Position numbers and translations under genes: made by a program. The notes under the pieces are model-generated. The model saw nothing but the letters and a program-made list of their open reading frames with translations, did not search any database and had not been told where the DNA came from. Below, piece by piece: positions 51,852 through 60,427 of a stretch of DNA of 64,000 nucleotides (positions within the stretch are counted from its first letter, which is position 1; each line of letters starts with the position of its first letter). This stretch comes from Planctomycetota bacterium. Lineage in GTDB: Bacteria; Planctomycetota; B15-G4. The DNA lies in the NCBI GenBank assembly GCA_021604805.1, contig BQJR01000002.1, positions 62,001 through 126,000 on the forward strand, given 5' to 3'.

Positions 51852-51868
51852 TCTCCCCTGGGGGGAGA
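51852..51868. repeat. Perfect 17-base palindrome TCTCCCC-TGG-GGGGAGA
   Basis: TCTCCCC and GGGGAGA are exact inverted repeats around a three-base centre. It lies 115 bases upstream of the TetR gene in the divergent region. TetR-family operators are often palindromes of about this size, so it could be the binding site of the adjacent regulator. A hairpin role is also possible. Confidence 0.4.
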
Positions 51869-51907
51869 GCCCTTCGACACCACGACTCCGGGGTGTGCGT
51901 CTGGGTG

Positions 51908-51954
51908 AAAAAAGGGACCGGTCGGCCTGCGGGAGGGACAGGACCGACCGGCCC
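51908..51954 (-). terminator. Candidate rho-independent terminator on the minus strand
   Basis: CCGGTCGG (51918-51925) pairs with CCGACCGG (51944-51951), and GGG (51914-51916) pairs with CCC (51952-51954) around a single bulged base at 51917. On the minus strand this 11-pair stem is followed directly by six T residues (51913-51908). The arrangement fits an intrinsic terminator for leftward transcription. The loop is 18 bases, which weakens it somewhat. Confidence 0.5.
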
Positions 51955-51992
51955 GGCGTCGACTCGGGGGAGAGAGAGACCAGGAGTTGACG
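51908..51992 (-). ncRNA. Candidate small leftward RNA or attenuated tetR leader
   Basis: A promoter-like pair at 51999-52026 would start transcription near 51992. The terminator at 51908-51954 would end it about 85 bases later. No open frame of note lies within. It could be a small RNA, or the attenuated 5' leader of the TetR gene, whose start is a further 170 bases along. This is inference from signals only; no RNA family is recognised. Confidence 0.3.
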
Positions 51993-51998
51993 GGGATT

Positions 51999-52026
51999 AC
52001 TTTACACTGTTCAGCATGGTGGTCAA
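51999..52026 (-). promoter_or_regulatory. Promoter-like pair TTGACC-16-TAAAGT
   Basis: On the minus strand TTGACC (52026-52021) and TAAAGT (52004-51999) are separated by 16 bases, close to the sigma-70 consensus. They lie in a rare AT-rich pocket. It points away from fadA, toward the terminator and the TetR gene. Confidence 0.45.
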
Positions 52027-52134
52027 GCCGCGCGGTAGGCACAATCTCAAGCGCGGTGCTGGTTGGCCGGACCGCCCCCACACCGGCCCGGAACTGGCCC
52101 AGACCGTCCGAATTCTCACGTTTCGAGCCTGTTC

Positions 52135-53448
52135 ATGCCTTCTCAGCCTTCGCGCTCGCTGGTCATCGCCGCCGGATTGCGCACCCCCTGGGCCCGCGCA
52201 GGCGGCGCCTTCGCCGGAGAAGACGCCGGGCACCTCGCCGCGCGCGTGATGCGCGAGTTGATTGCGCGCAGCGGCCTCGACCCGGCCGCGCTCGACGAAG
52301 TCATCGTGGGTTGCGTCGGGCCGAGCCACGACCAGGCCAACGTGGCGCGCGTGGCGGCGTTGCGCGCGGGCGTTCCTGCGAACGTGCCCTCGCGCACCGT
52401 GGGTCGCAACTGCGCAAGCGGCATCGAGGCCGTGACCACCGCCGTCACCGAGATCCTCGCGGGCGTGGGCGACACCTATCTCTGCACCGGCGTGGAAGTC
52501 ATGTCGGCCTACCCGCTGCTGCAGAGTCGCGGCATGACCAAACTCTTCAGCAACTTGATGACGGCCAAGAGCGTGGGCGCCAAGCTCTCCGCGCTCGCGA
52601 CCTTCCGGCCTTCCTTCCTCACGCCGCGCGTCGCACTGCTCGAAGGTTTGCGCGATCCGATCTCCGGTCTGCTCATGGGCGAGACGGCCGAAGTCGTCGC
52701 GCGCGACTTCGGCATCACGCGCGAACAAGCCGACGCCTACGCCGCGCGCAGTCACCACCGCGCCCGCGACGCGCGTGACAGCGGACGTCTCGCCCAAGAG
52801 ATCCTGCCCGTGCTCGGACTCGGCGCGCACCCCAAAGCCTCCGCGCTCGAACACGACGACGGCATCCGCGACGAACAGAGCCCGCAAGCGCTCGCCAAGC
52901 TGCGCCCCTACTTCGAGAAGCCCGACGGCATCGTCACCGTGGGGAACGCCTGCGGCATCACCGACGGCGCCTGCGCGCTGCTCATCACCACCGAAGAGAA
53001 AGCGCGCGCGCTGGGCTTGAAGCCACTCGCGCGCCTGCGCAGCTGGGCCTGGGCCGGACTCGACCCCGCGCGCATGGGCCTCGGCCCCGTGTACGCCGCC
53101 TCCCGCGCCCTCGCCGACGCCGGCTGCTCGCTCGCCGACATGGGCGTGGTGGAGATCAACGAGGCCTTCGCCGCCCAAGTGCTCGGCTGCGAAGCCGCCT
53201 TCGGCTCGGATCGTTTCGCGCGCGAACAACTCAACCTGCCGCGCGCTCTCGGGGAGCTCGACATGTCGCGCACGAATCCCAACGGGGGTGCCATCGCGCT
53301 GGGCCATCCGCTCGGCGCCACGGGCTCGCGTCTGCTGCTCACCACCGCGCTCGAACTCGCGCACGGTGATCATGAACTCGGCCTCGCCAGCTTGTGTATT
53401 GGCGGCGGGCAAGGCGGCGCCGTGGTGCTCGAAAGGGTGGCAGCCTGA
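52135..53448 (+). CDS. fadA: Acetyl-CoA acyltransferase (thiolase), FadA/FadI-type
   Basis: A 437-residue thiolase for the last beta-oxidation step, splitting 3-ketoacyl-CoA with CoA. The acyl-accepting Cys is in SRTVGRNCASGIEA, NEAFAAQ is present, the catalytic His is in GGAIALGHPLGATGSR and the second Cys is in LCIGGGQGGA. The length above 430 residues fits the FadI-like/trifunctional beta subclass. The ATG at 52135 begins the conserved N-terminal strand; the longer frame has no conserved sequence. The stop overlaps the fadB ATG by one base (TGATG), so the two subunits are translationally coupled. The TetR gene is divergent. Confidence 0.92.
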   Translation: MPSQPSRSLVIAAGLRTPWARAGGAFAGEDAGHLAARVMRELIARSGLDPAALDEVIVGCVGPSHDQANVARVAALRAGVPANVPSRTVGRNCASGIEAVTTAVTEILAGVGDTYLCTGVEVMSAYPLLQSRGMTKLFSNLMTAKSVGAKLSALATFRPSFLTPRVALLEGLRDPISGLLMGETAEVVARDFGITREQADAYAARSHHRARDARDSGRLAQEILPVLGLGAHPKASALEHDDGIRDEQSPQALAKLRPYFEKPDGIVTVGNACGITDGACALLITTEEKARALGLKPLARLRSWAWAGLDPARMGLGPVYAASRALADAGCSLADMGVVEINEAFAAQVLGCEAAFGSDRFAREQLNLPRALGELDMSRTNPNGGAIALGHPLGATGSRLLLTTALELAHGDHELGLASLCIGGGQGGAVVLERVAA

Positions 53449-55649
53449 TGGACATCCGCGACTTCCCCGCGCCCGACGACGCCCCCGCACCCGGCGCGTG
53501 CGTGAAACTCGAGCGCCCCGAAGCAGGCCTCGTGGTGCTGCGTCTCGATCCTCCGCATCGCAAACTTCCTGTGCTCGACGCGCCCATGCTGCGCGACCTC
53601 GACGACGCCCTCAACGCGCTCGCCGCCGACAGCACGCTGCGCGCGCTCGTGATCACCGGACGCGACCCGCGCAGCTTCGCCGCCGGCGCCGACGTGCAGA
53701 GCATCGCGCAAGTCACCGACGCTGCCGTGGTCGAACGCTTGGTGCACGCGGTGCACCGCATGTTCCGCACACTGGAACGCCTGCCCGCGCGCACGGTTTG
53801 CGCAGCGGGCGGCGCGGTCCCCGGGGGCGCCTTCGAGCTCGCACTCTCCTGCGACCTGATCCTGCTCAGCGACGACCCCGGCACGCGCATCGGCTTGCCC
53901 GAAACCAAGCTCGGCATCCTCCCCGGTTGGGGTGGCACACACCGACTCACGCGTCGCGTGGGTGTACCGACCGCGCTCGACCTGATCCTGGCCGGCAAGC
54001 TCGTGGATCCGAAGCGCGCGAAGCGGCTCGGCATGGTCGACCGTCTCACGAAGCCGGAGTTCTTGGAGCGCATCGCCTGCGACCTCGCCATGGGCCGGCT
54101 GCCGTTCAAGCCGCACGCGCGCGGCGCCAAGCACTGGCTCGTGGATCGCAACCCGCTCGCGCGCTGGGTGATCGGACGCACGGCGCGGAAGCAGTTGCAG
54201 GCGCGCACGAACGGTCACTACCCCGCGCCTGAGATCGCGCTCGAGATGATCTTGCGCGCGCCCGGCGTGTCGATGTTGCGCGCGGCGGAGCTCGAAGCCT
54301 CGGCGGTGGCGCCGCTGGCCGTGAGTCCGGTGTGCAAGGCGCTCGTGGGGATCTTCTTCGCGAGCGAGGAAGCCAAGAAGACCGCGCGGCTCCCGAACGG
54401 CGAGCAAGCCGCCAAGCTCGAACGCGGCGCGGTGATCGGCGCCGGCGTGATGGGCGGCGCGATCGCATCGCTCATGGCCGAGAAGGGCGTGTCCACGCGG
54501 CTCATCGATCAAGCTCCCGAAGCGCTCGACGCCGCCGAACGCGCACACCGCAAGGCGATCGCCAAGAAACTCGCGAAGCGCCGCACGAGTCGCGCGGCCG
54601 CCGACCACGCCATCGACTCACTCGACACGTCGCGCGGGATGCGCGGGCTCGCGCGCTGCGAACTCGTGCTCGAAGCCGTGGCCGAACGCCTCGAAGTGAA
54701 GCAGGCCGTGTTCGGCGCCGTCGCGGAACAAGTGAGCGCCGAAGCGATCCTGGCCACGAACACGTCGTCGCTCTCGGTCGACGCCATCGCGGCGAACTTG
54801 CCGCATCCCGAACGCGTGGTCGGGCTGCACTTCTTCAACCCGGTGCGCGCGATGCCGTTGGTGGAAGTCGTGCGCGGCGCGGCCACGTCGCCCGACGTGT
54901 TGGCGCGCACGTGCGCGTTGGCGGTGCGTCTCGGCAAGACACCCGTGGTCACTGCTGACCGCCCGGGCTTCATCGTGAACCGCTTGCTCGGCCCCTACCT
55001 CGACGAAGCGCTGCGTCTCGCGGCGGGCGGCGCGCCGGTCGCACGCATCGACGCCGCGCTGCTCGACTTCGGCATGCCCATGGGACCGTTCCGTCTGCTC
55101 GACGAGGTCGGCCTCGACATCGCGCGTCACGCCGCCGCTTCCTTGCACGCGGCCTACGGCGAGCGCATGCAACCCAGCGACGCGCTCGAACGCTTGCCCG
55201 GTGCCGACGGCGACAGCCGCCTGGGCCGCAAGACCAAGCACGGCTTCTATCGTTTCGACGACAACCCGCGCGCCGACCCCGAGCTCGCCGACGACCTCGC
55301 CGCGCTCGTGAAGCAGCAAGACTTCGCCGCGCTCAGCGAGGAGCGCATCGCCGAACGCCTCGTGCTCGTGATGCTCAACGAGGCCGCTCGCCTGCTCCAC
55401 GAAGGTGTGGTCGACAGCGCTGGCGAACTCGATCTCGCCACGGTGTTCGGGATGGGCTTCGCGCCCTTCCGCGGCGGCCTGCTGCATCACGCGGATGCCG
55501 TCGGGCTCGAGCGGGCCGTCGAGCAACTCCGCGCCCTCGCCGAGGAAGCCGCTGTGATCGCGCGCGCCCCCGGGGCTGCCGAGCGCTTCGCACCCTGCGA
55601 GCTGCTGCGCGACATGGCCGAGCGGGACAGCCGCTTCTTCCCGGACTGA
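53448..55649 (+). CDS. fadB: Fatty oxidation complex alpha subunit (enoyl-CoA hydratase / 3-hydroxyacyl-CoA dehydrogenase)
   Basis: A 733-residue two-enzyme protein. Residues 1-200 form a crotonase domain with oxyanion-hole and acidic residues: FAAGAD, then Glu in PGGAFELALSCDLILL and Glu in RIGLPETKLGILPGWGG, both catalytic positions retained. From about 325 the dehydrogenase has the NAD-binding VIGAGVMGGAIA, catalytic His in VVGLHFFNPVRAMPLVE and the GFIVNRLLGPY region. Two C-terminal helical domains follow. Together with the thiolase it forms the alpha-beta complex that oxidises fatty acyl-CoA. Length matches FadB/FadJ. No adjacent acyl-CoA dehydrogenase or synthetase is in the window. Confidence 0.93.
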   Translation: MDIRDFPAPDDAPAPGACVKLERPEAGLVVLRLDPPHRKLPVLDAPMLRDLDDALNALAADSTLRALVITGRDPRSFAAGADVQSIAQVTDAAVVERLVHAVHRMFRTLERLPARTVCAAGGAVPGGAFELALSCDLILLSDDPGTRIGLPETKLGILPGWGGTHRLTRRVGVPTALDLILAGKLVDPKRAKRLGMVDRLTKPEFLERIACDLAMGRLPFKPHARGAKHWLVDRNPLARWVIGRTARKQLQARTNGHYPAPEIALEMILRAPGVSMLRAAELEASAVAPLAVSPVCKALVGIFFASEEAKKTARLPNGEQAAKLERGAVIGAGVMGGAIASLMAEKGVSTRLIDQAPEALDAAERAHRKAIAKKLAKRRTSRAAADHAIDSLDTSRGMRGLARCELVLEAVAERLEVKQAVFGAVAEQVSAEAILATNTSSLSVDAIAANLPHPERVVGLHFFNPVRAMPLVEVVRGAATSPDVLARTCALAVRLGKTPVVTADRPGFIVNRLLGPYLDEALRLAAGGAPVARIDAALLDFGMPMGPFRLLDEVGLDIARHAAASLHAAYGERMQPSDALERLPGADGDSRLGRKTKHGFYRFDDNPRADPELADDLAALVKQQDFAALSEERIAERLVLVMLNEAARLLHEGVVDSAGELDLATVFGMGFAPFRGGLLHHADAVGLERAVEQLRALAEEAAVIARAPGAAERFAPCELLRDMAERDSRFFPD

Positions 55650-55787
55650 GGCTGAGAACGAGGCGACAATCCGCTTTCAGGACCGCGCTCCTCCCCAAGT
55701 CCGAAAGCCCTGATAGACTCTCCGACCAGCATCCCGCTGCGGTGTCTCCTCACCGCGCGGACCGGGCTCCCTCCCAACCAGCTCTCC

Positions 55788-57386
55788 ATGATTTGCACCT
55801 CGCTCCAGCTCTTGCTGGCGGGGCTGCTCAGCGCTCCCATGGCTGCAGCACAGGCCGTGGATGTCACTGAGCAGGCCACCGTCCGCGCTGCCACCCCCGC
55901 CGCTTTCGCGGGCCTCGGCCGCAGCTTGGCGCTCAACGGGAACCTCGCCCTGGCAGGCGCACCAGGAGTGGCGCCCAACGAACCGTCCCAGGGCAGCGCG
56001 GTTCTCTTCGAAGTCACCAACGGAAGCTGGTCGGAACTCCAGGAACTGAGCCCCAGTGGTTCGTCGCCGACCAAGAGCTTCGGCTGCTCAGTGGCTGCGA
56101 GCAACAACACGATGATCGTGGGCGACAGTCTCGCCGACGACTGTGGCGCGGTCTACGTGTTCACGCGCGCGGGCCCCGAGTCGACGATCTGGAGTCAGCA
56201 GGCGCGACTCCTCCCCGCTGATGGCGCGCCCTTCGATCGCTTCGGAAGCGCGGTGGCGATCTCGGGAAACACGGCGCTGATCGGCGCACCGCTCGACGAC
56301 GACGGCGGCGATCGCACCGGCTCCGCCTACGTGTTCGTGCGCACCGGCAACTCGTGGACGCAACAAGCCAAGTTGCACGCGGCCGTGCCCGAAGCCGAAG
56401 CGCGCTTCGGCTCCGCCGTCGCGCTGGACGGCAACCAAGCCTTGATCGGCGCGCCGCACGCGACCTTCCCGAACAACTTCCCGGGCTTCGCGCGCGTCTT
56501 CATGCGTACCGGCAGCGTGTGGAACGGCGTGGCTGACCTGCAACCGAGCACAGCGCTCGCAGGCGACGGCTTCGGCACTTCGGTGGCACTCAACGCCGGA
56601 CAGGCACTCGTGGGCGCTCCCTACCACGACGCGCACGGCAGCCAATCCGGCGCCGCCTTCGTCTACGAGTTCGTCGCAGGCAACTGGGTCGAGCGCGCCA
56701 CCTTGCTCGACGCGAACGGCGCGAGTGGCGACCAGGCGGGACAAGCGGTCGCCACGGTGGGCGGCGTGGCCTTCGTGGGCGCGCCCTACGTCGACAACAC
56801 GAAGGCCGACACCGGTCGCCTGCATGTCTGGCAACGGGTCAACGGAAGCTGGCAGCAGCGCAGCTCCGTGGAACCCACAACGGCCGACGGTGGCGACGCC
56901 TTCGGGCAGGCAGTGGCCGCCTCGTCCTCACGCCTGATCGTGGGCAGCCCCGGCGACGACGAACCCAGCAACGCTGGCTCGCTCACTGCCTTCCTCGCCG
57001 ACATCGTGGAACAGCAGGTGTTCTTCGACCTCGGCCTCGGCTTGCCCGGCTTCTTCGGCCAAGCCGTGCTCGACGGCATCGGCACACTCGAACCGGACTC
57101 CTCGCTCTCACTCTCGCTGACCGGCGCGCAGCCCGTCTCCCACGCCTTCGTGTTCCTCGGCTTCACGCAAGCGAACACGCCGCTCAGGGGCGGCACGCTC
57201 GTGCCTTCGATCGACATCGCGCTCAAGCCGATCTTCCTCGGCTTCGAAGGCGGCTTCTTCCTCGAGGGGCAGTGGCCCGTCGGCATCCCCGCCGGCTTCG
57301 AGACCTACCTGCAAGCGTGGTGGGTCGATCCGGGCGGCGTGCTCGGAGTGGCCTCGAGCAACGCGCTCAAAGCGGTCGCTCCCTGA
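55788..57386 (+). CDS. Exported FG-GAP repeat protein
   Basis: A 532-residue protein with a signal peptide (LQLLLAGLLSAPMAAAQA). Residues 30-400 contain about six FG-GAP-type beta-propeller blades, each marked by FGxSVAxxGNxALIGAP (for example FGSAVAISGNTALIGAP and FGTSVALNAGQALVGAP), followed by GSAYVFVRTGNSW. The C-terminal 120 residues are a separate beta domain ending in YLQAWWVDPGGVLGVASSNAL, also present in the pseudogene at 4740-6211. A TAGACT box lies at 55714-55719. The function is probably in surface adhesion or protein interaction; none is demonstrated for this type. Confidence 0.82.
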   Translation: MICTSLQLLLAGLLSAPMAAAQAVDVTEQATVRAATPAAFAGLGRSLALNGNLALAGAPGVAPNEPSQGSAVLFEVTNGSWSELQELSPSGSSPTKSFGCSVAASNNTMIVGDSLADDCGAVYVFTRAGPESTIWSQQARLLPADGAPFDRFGSAVAISGNTALIGAPLDDDGGDRTGSAYVFVRTGNSWTQQAKLHAAVPEAEARFGSAVALDGNQALIGAPHATFPNNFPGFARVFMRTGSVWNGVADLQPSTALAGDGFGTSVALNAGQALVGAPYHDAHGSQSGAAFVYEFVAGNWVERATLLDANGASGDQAGQAVATVGGVAFVGAPYVDNTKADTGRLHVWQRVNGSWQQRSSVEPTTADGGDAFGQAVAASSSRLIVGSPGDDEPSNAGSLTAFLADIVEQQVFFDLGLGLPGFFGQAVLDGIGTLEPDSSLSLSLTGAQPVSHAFVFLGFTQANTPLRGGTLVPSIDIALKPIFLGFEGGFFLEGQWPVGIPAGFETYLQAWWVDPGGVLGVASSNALKAVAP

Positions 57387-57400
57387 AGCGAGTCAGCCGC

Positions 57401-57406
57401 TAAGCT
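57401..57406 (+). promoter_or_regulatory. TAAGCT -10-like box, 6 bp before start codon
   Basis: TAAGCT is separated from the ATG at 57413 by six bases, with no ribosome-binding site. The spacer to the upstream gene is only 26 bases, so this is a compact leaderless promoter candidate. Confidence 0.4.
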
Positions 57407-57412
57407 CCCGGG

Positions 57413-58594
57413 ATGACGAGTTCCCGGAGCAGTCGTCCGCGCCTGATCAGCCTCGACGTGCTGCGCGGCGCGGTGATGATCCTGATGGCGCTGGACCACG
57501 CGCGCGACTTCATGGGAGACATCCGGCTCTCGCCTGAGAACCTCGCGACGACGTCGGGCGCGCTGTTCTTCACGCGCTGGGTCACGCACTTCTGCGCGCC
57601 GGTGTTCGTGTTGCTCGCCGGGCTCTCGGCGTTTCTCTACGGCAGCGCCGCTGAGCGCACGCGCGCACAACTGTCGCGCTTCCTGTTCACGCGTGGCGCG
57701 TGGTTGTTGCTGCTCGAGTTCACGCTGGTGAACAACGCGTGGCGCTTGGAGATCCCGCAGACCGTCTGGATCTTCCAGGTCATCGCGGTGCTCGGCGTGG
57801 GCATGATGCTGCTCGCGCCGCTCGTGGGCTTGCCTGCGCGTTGGGTCGGGATCTTGGGCGCGGCGTGCATCGCGGGCCACGCGCTGTTGCCGCCGAACGG
57901 CGCCGCGAACCCTGCCGACACGTCGCTCTGGCTCACGATCCTGAACGGCGGCTTCCGCGCCTGGCGCTTCGACAACGGGAACGGCCTGCTCACGATCTAC
58001 GCCGTGTTGCCCTGGTTCGGCGTGATCGCGCTGGGCTACGGGCTGGGACCACTCTTCCGCGCCGAGGCTCGGCTTCGACGTCGCTCGCTGCTCGCCATGG
58101 GCCTCGGCTTCAGCGCGCTCTTCGTGCTGCTGCGCGCCACGAACAGCTACGGCGACCCGATCCCCTTCGCCGCGCAGGACCGCAGCGCCGGCGACCTGAT
58201 CGCCTTCCTCAACACGAACAAGTATCCCGCCTCGCTGCAGTACCTGTTGATGACGCTGGGCCCGAGCCTCGTGGCGCTGGCGCTGCTCGAAGGCGCGCGC
58301 GGTGCCGTCGCCAACGTGCTCGCCACCTTCGGACGCGTGCCGCTGCTCTACTACGTGGCGCACGTGTACTTGCTGCACGGCGCGGCGCGCCTCACCTACG
58401 GCTTGATGTACGGCGACTACGCGTCGCCCACGCAGCTCGGCTCGTCGCCACAGGGTTTCCCTACCTGGTTCGGCTTCGGCCTGCCCGTGGTCTACCTCTC
58501 GTGGATCACCACGGTGATGCTGCTCTACCTTCCGTGCCGCGCCTTCGCGCGCCTGAAACAACGCAAGCGAAGTTGGTGGCTCAGCTACCTGTGA
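57413..58594 (+). CDS. DUF1624/HGSNAT-like membrane acyltransferase
   Basis: A 393-residue protein with about ten membrane helices. The N-terminal SLDVLRGAVMILMALDHARDFMGD is the hallmark of the DUF1624/heparan-alpha-glucosaminide N-acetyltransferase family. Its His is thought to take part in acyl transfer across the membrane. Further conserved parts are THFCAPVFVLLAGLSAFL and PLLYYVAHVYLLHGAARL. It probably acetylates an envelope sugar using cytosolic acyl-CoA. The family function in bacteria is poorly established. The 3' end overlaps the convergent lipoprotein gene by 14 bases. Confidence 0.8.
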   Translation: MTSSRSSRPRLISLDVLRGAVMILMALDHARDFMGDIRLSPENLATTSGALFFTRWVTHFCAPVFVLLAGLSAFLYGSAAERTRAQLSRFLFTRGAWLLLLEFTLVNNAWRLEIPQTVWIFQVIAVLGVGMMLLAPLVGLPARWVGILGAACIAGHALLPPNGAANPADTSLWLTILNGGFRAWRFDNGNGLLTIYAVLPWFGVIALGYGLGPLFRAEARLRRRSLLAMGLGFSALFVLLRATNSYGDPIPFAAQDRSAGDLIAFLNTNKYPASLQYLLMTLGPSLVALALLEGARGAVANVLATFGRVPLLYYVAHVYLLHGAARLTYGLMYGDYASPTQLGSSPQGFPTWFGFGLPVVYLSWITTVMLLYLPCRAFARLKQRKRSWWLSYL

Positions 58595-59162
58595 GCGCGT
58601 GCATCAAGCGCCGCGCAGGATCCACCACTTGCCACGGGAGCCAGCGTGAATCGAGGTCGGTCCACTCGAAACCGTTCTCGCCGGCGAGCTGAATCACCGA
58701 GTCGGTGCGCAGCGTGTGCTCGTCGAGCAAGGCGCGCGGGATCTTCAGGTGTCGTGGTCCCGGATCGTAACTCGTGACGGCTTCGGGGAAGCTGCGCTCC
58801 CACAACCACGCGGGTTCGCTCGGGTCGGCCTGTTCATCGTCGTCGAGATCGAGGTAGACGAGACAACGGTACTCGCTGAGCAGACCGACGCCCTCCTTCG
58901 TGCTCGCCACGTCGACGGCAGCGGGATACACGGCGTGCAACGCGGGGTCGTACACGGCGCTGGCCGCCTCGAAACGCATGCTCAGACTCAGCGTGTTCAT
59001 GTGGGAACGACTGCGACCGTCGACGAAGCTGCGCCAGCTCTGGCCCCAGTCGCGCCCGGCGTCGAGGATCCCGTAGGACACTTGCTGGCACGCGCCCACG
59101 AGCAACACGCCCGCGAACAAGGCGGCCACGACGACTCCGCGCCGAACAGATCGTGCACGCAT
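58581..59162 (-). CDS. Lipoprotein with EF-hand-like loop, copy A
   Basis: A 193-residue protein with lipobox LLVGAC at residues 20-25. The central DLDDDEQADPSE fits the 12-position EF-hand loop (Asp 1, Asp 3, Asp 5, Asp 9, Glu 12) and is followed by PAWLWE. AAGGGAG lies six bases before the ATG. The next gene upstream has the same order of parts, including an acidic loop then PTWLWQ, so they are diverged paralogues. Calcium binding at the envelope is inferred. The last 14 bases overlap the convergent DUF1624 gene. Confidence 0.75.
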   Translation of the reverse strand: MRARSVRRGVVVAALFAGVLLVGACQQVSYGILDAGRDWGQSWRSFVDGRSRSHMNTLSLSMRFEAASAVYDPALHAVYPAAVDVASTKEGVGLLSEYRCLVYLDLDDDEQADPSEPAWLWERSFPEAVTSYDPGPRHLKIPRALLDEHTLRTDSVIQLAGENGFEWTDLDSRWLPWQVVDPARRLMHALTGS

Positions 59163-59233
59163 CAGGACTCCCTTCCGGTTGAAGACTCCCTAGTGAACGC
59201 ACTGGCCTCCGAGGCGTCAACCAACGCCGCCAC

Positions 59234-59815
59234 TCAGAGTCCCTCGAGCAGTTCGTAGAGCCAGGAGCGCTTCGGCGGCGCGACAGCCCGAAGCCGCGGC
59301 CCCGGCACTTCCACCGACCACGAAGGGCCGCGCAGGATCATCGAGCTGTGGAACTGAGAGGTGTCCAAGCCCTCGCGCGCGAAATCGATCGGCATGATGC
59401 TCACGCGACTGAGCAAGTCGCCTTCGGCAGACCAGGTCCACTGCCAGAGCCAGGTGGGCTCCTCGGGGGTGCAGCTGCCGTCGGCGTTGGCGTCGAGCTC
59501 GAGCGTGGCGAACAACCTGAGCGCTTCCTCGCCGAGCGAGAACACCGCGTCGAGTTCTGGCGCCTCGACGCGCCCGGTGCGCGCGTCGTACCGCGCGGGT
59601 TGCATGTCGTGGTACAGCCCCCCTTCGGAATTGCCAACCCACAAGTGCTCGCGCGCGTCACCGTCGTACCAAGCGCGCAGGGCGCGAGAGCCCTCGTACC
59701 AGGTGAGGACGGCGCTCTGACGCCAACCGCCGAAGTACGGCACGTGCCACACCAGCAACGGTCCCAACGTGAGCACCACGACCAGGCTCGCCGCAGCCAT
59801 TGTTCGCTTGCGCAT
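59234..59815 (-). CDS. Exported protein with EF-hand-like loop, copy B
   Basis: A 193-residue protein with an N-terminal hydrophobic segment (AAASLVVVLTLGPLLVW) that may be a signal anchor; there is no lipobox. The loop DANADGSCTPEE matches the EF-hand pattern (Asp 1, Asn 3, Asp 5, Gly 6, Glu 12) and is followed by PTWLWQW, as in copy A. GGGGGA lies before the ATG at 59815; a TTG three bases upstream is not needed. It is in the same orientation as copy A with a 71-base gap. Function unknown. Confidence 0.72.
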   Translation of the reverse strand: MRKRTMAAASLVVVLTLGPLLVWHVPYFGGWRQSAVLTWYEGSRALRAWYDGDAREHLWVGNSEGGLYHDMQPARYDARTGRVEAPELDAVFSLGEEALRLFATLELDANADGSCTPEEPTWLWQWTWSAEGDLLSRVSIMPIDFAREGLDTSQFHSSMILRGPSWSVEVPGPRLRAVAPPKRSWLYELLEGL

Positions 59816-59893
59816 CAACGTGTCCCCCTTCTCGCTCTCGACGGCGCGTTACGCGTTCCACTCAGGCGCAGCGCGCTCGACGCCCCGCGCGCT

Positions 59894-60421
59894 TCACGGC
59901 GACTCTTCGAGGCGCACCGCGCCCGACTCCAGCTTGCTGATCCACTCGCGACTGGGTTTGTAGAGCTGGCCGATGCGCTCGTAGAAACCCTTGCTGTGCA
60001 CGCTCGTGCCGAAGCGCGAGAAGTCCCAGTGGTGCACCCACTCATGGTAGAGCGTGTCGAGCAGGGTGCGCAACGCGACGGGTTGCGCGCGCACCGCCGT
60101 GCGCGTGTAGACCTCGAGTGGTCCGGCAGGATCGCAGAGACCGTGCAGCTCGTAGACCACGCGTCCGCCGCGACGCTTGTGCGGGCGTGGACGATCGCGC
60201 AACAGCACACGCTTGGGCGGCACTCCCATCGCGGCCGAGAGTCGATTCACCAGGCCTTGGCAGGCGCGACTCAACTCCGGGATCTTGCCGCTCTCCACGT
60301 AGCTCGCGCGCGCGCGCAACAACTCCACGAGGTCGTAGGCCAGCGCTTCACCGTGACGCTTCAGTTCGCGCCGCGGCAGGCGGGCGCGATCCATACGACG
60401 AAAAGAGCGTTCGGGCAGCAT
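59894..60421 (-). CDS. SprT-like zinc metallopeptidase family protein
   Basis: A 175-residue basic protein. The zincin motif HEWVHHWDF (H126, E127, H130) is followed 12 residues later by H142 in SVHSKGFYERI. This matches the SprT layout HExxH-xn-HxxxFY, where the third His completes the zinc site. The N-terminal half is helical with many Arg. SprT-like proteins process DNA-protein crosslinks or act as general proteases; the specific target here is unknown. The ATG at 60421 is supported by a TAGGCT box six bases upstream. It sits between the EF-hand-like pair and phoU. Confidence 0.65.
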   Translation of the reverse strand: MLPERSFRRMDRARLPRRELKRHGEALAYDLVELLRARASYVESGKIPELSRACQGLVNRLSAAMGVPPKRVLLRDRPRPHKRRGGRVVYELHGLCDPAGPLEVYTRTAVRAQPVALRTLLDTLYHEWVHHWDFSRFGTSVHSKGFYERIGQLYKPSREWISKLESGAVRLEESP

Positions 60422-60427
60422 CCCGCG

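Larger units (their letters stand above)
51738..52134. other. Control region between tetR-type gene and fadAB
   Basis: This 397-base spacer is the largest between two intact genes in the window apart from 4313-4739. It holds a 17-base palindrome (51852-51868), a minus-strand terminator (51908-51954) and a minus-strand promoter-like pair (51999-52026). The stretch around 51996-52020 is AT-rich against its surroundings. For the fad operon itself I see TTGACG at 51987-51992 but no good -10 at standard spacing. No coding potential was seen. Confidence 0.5.
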
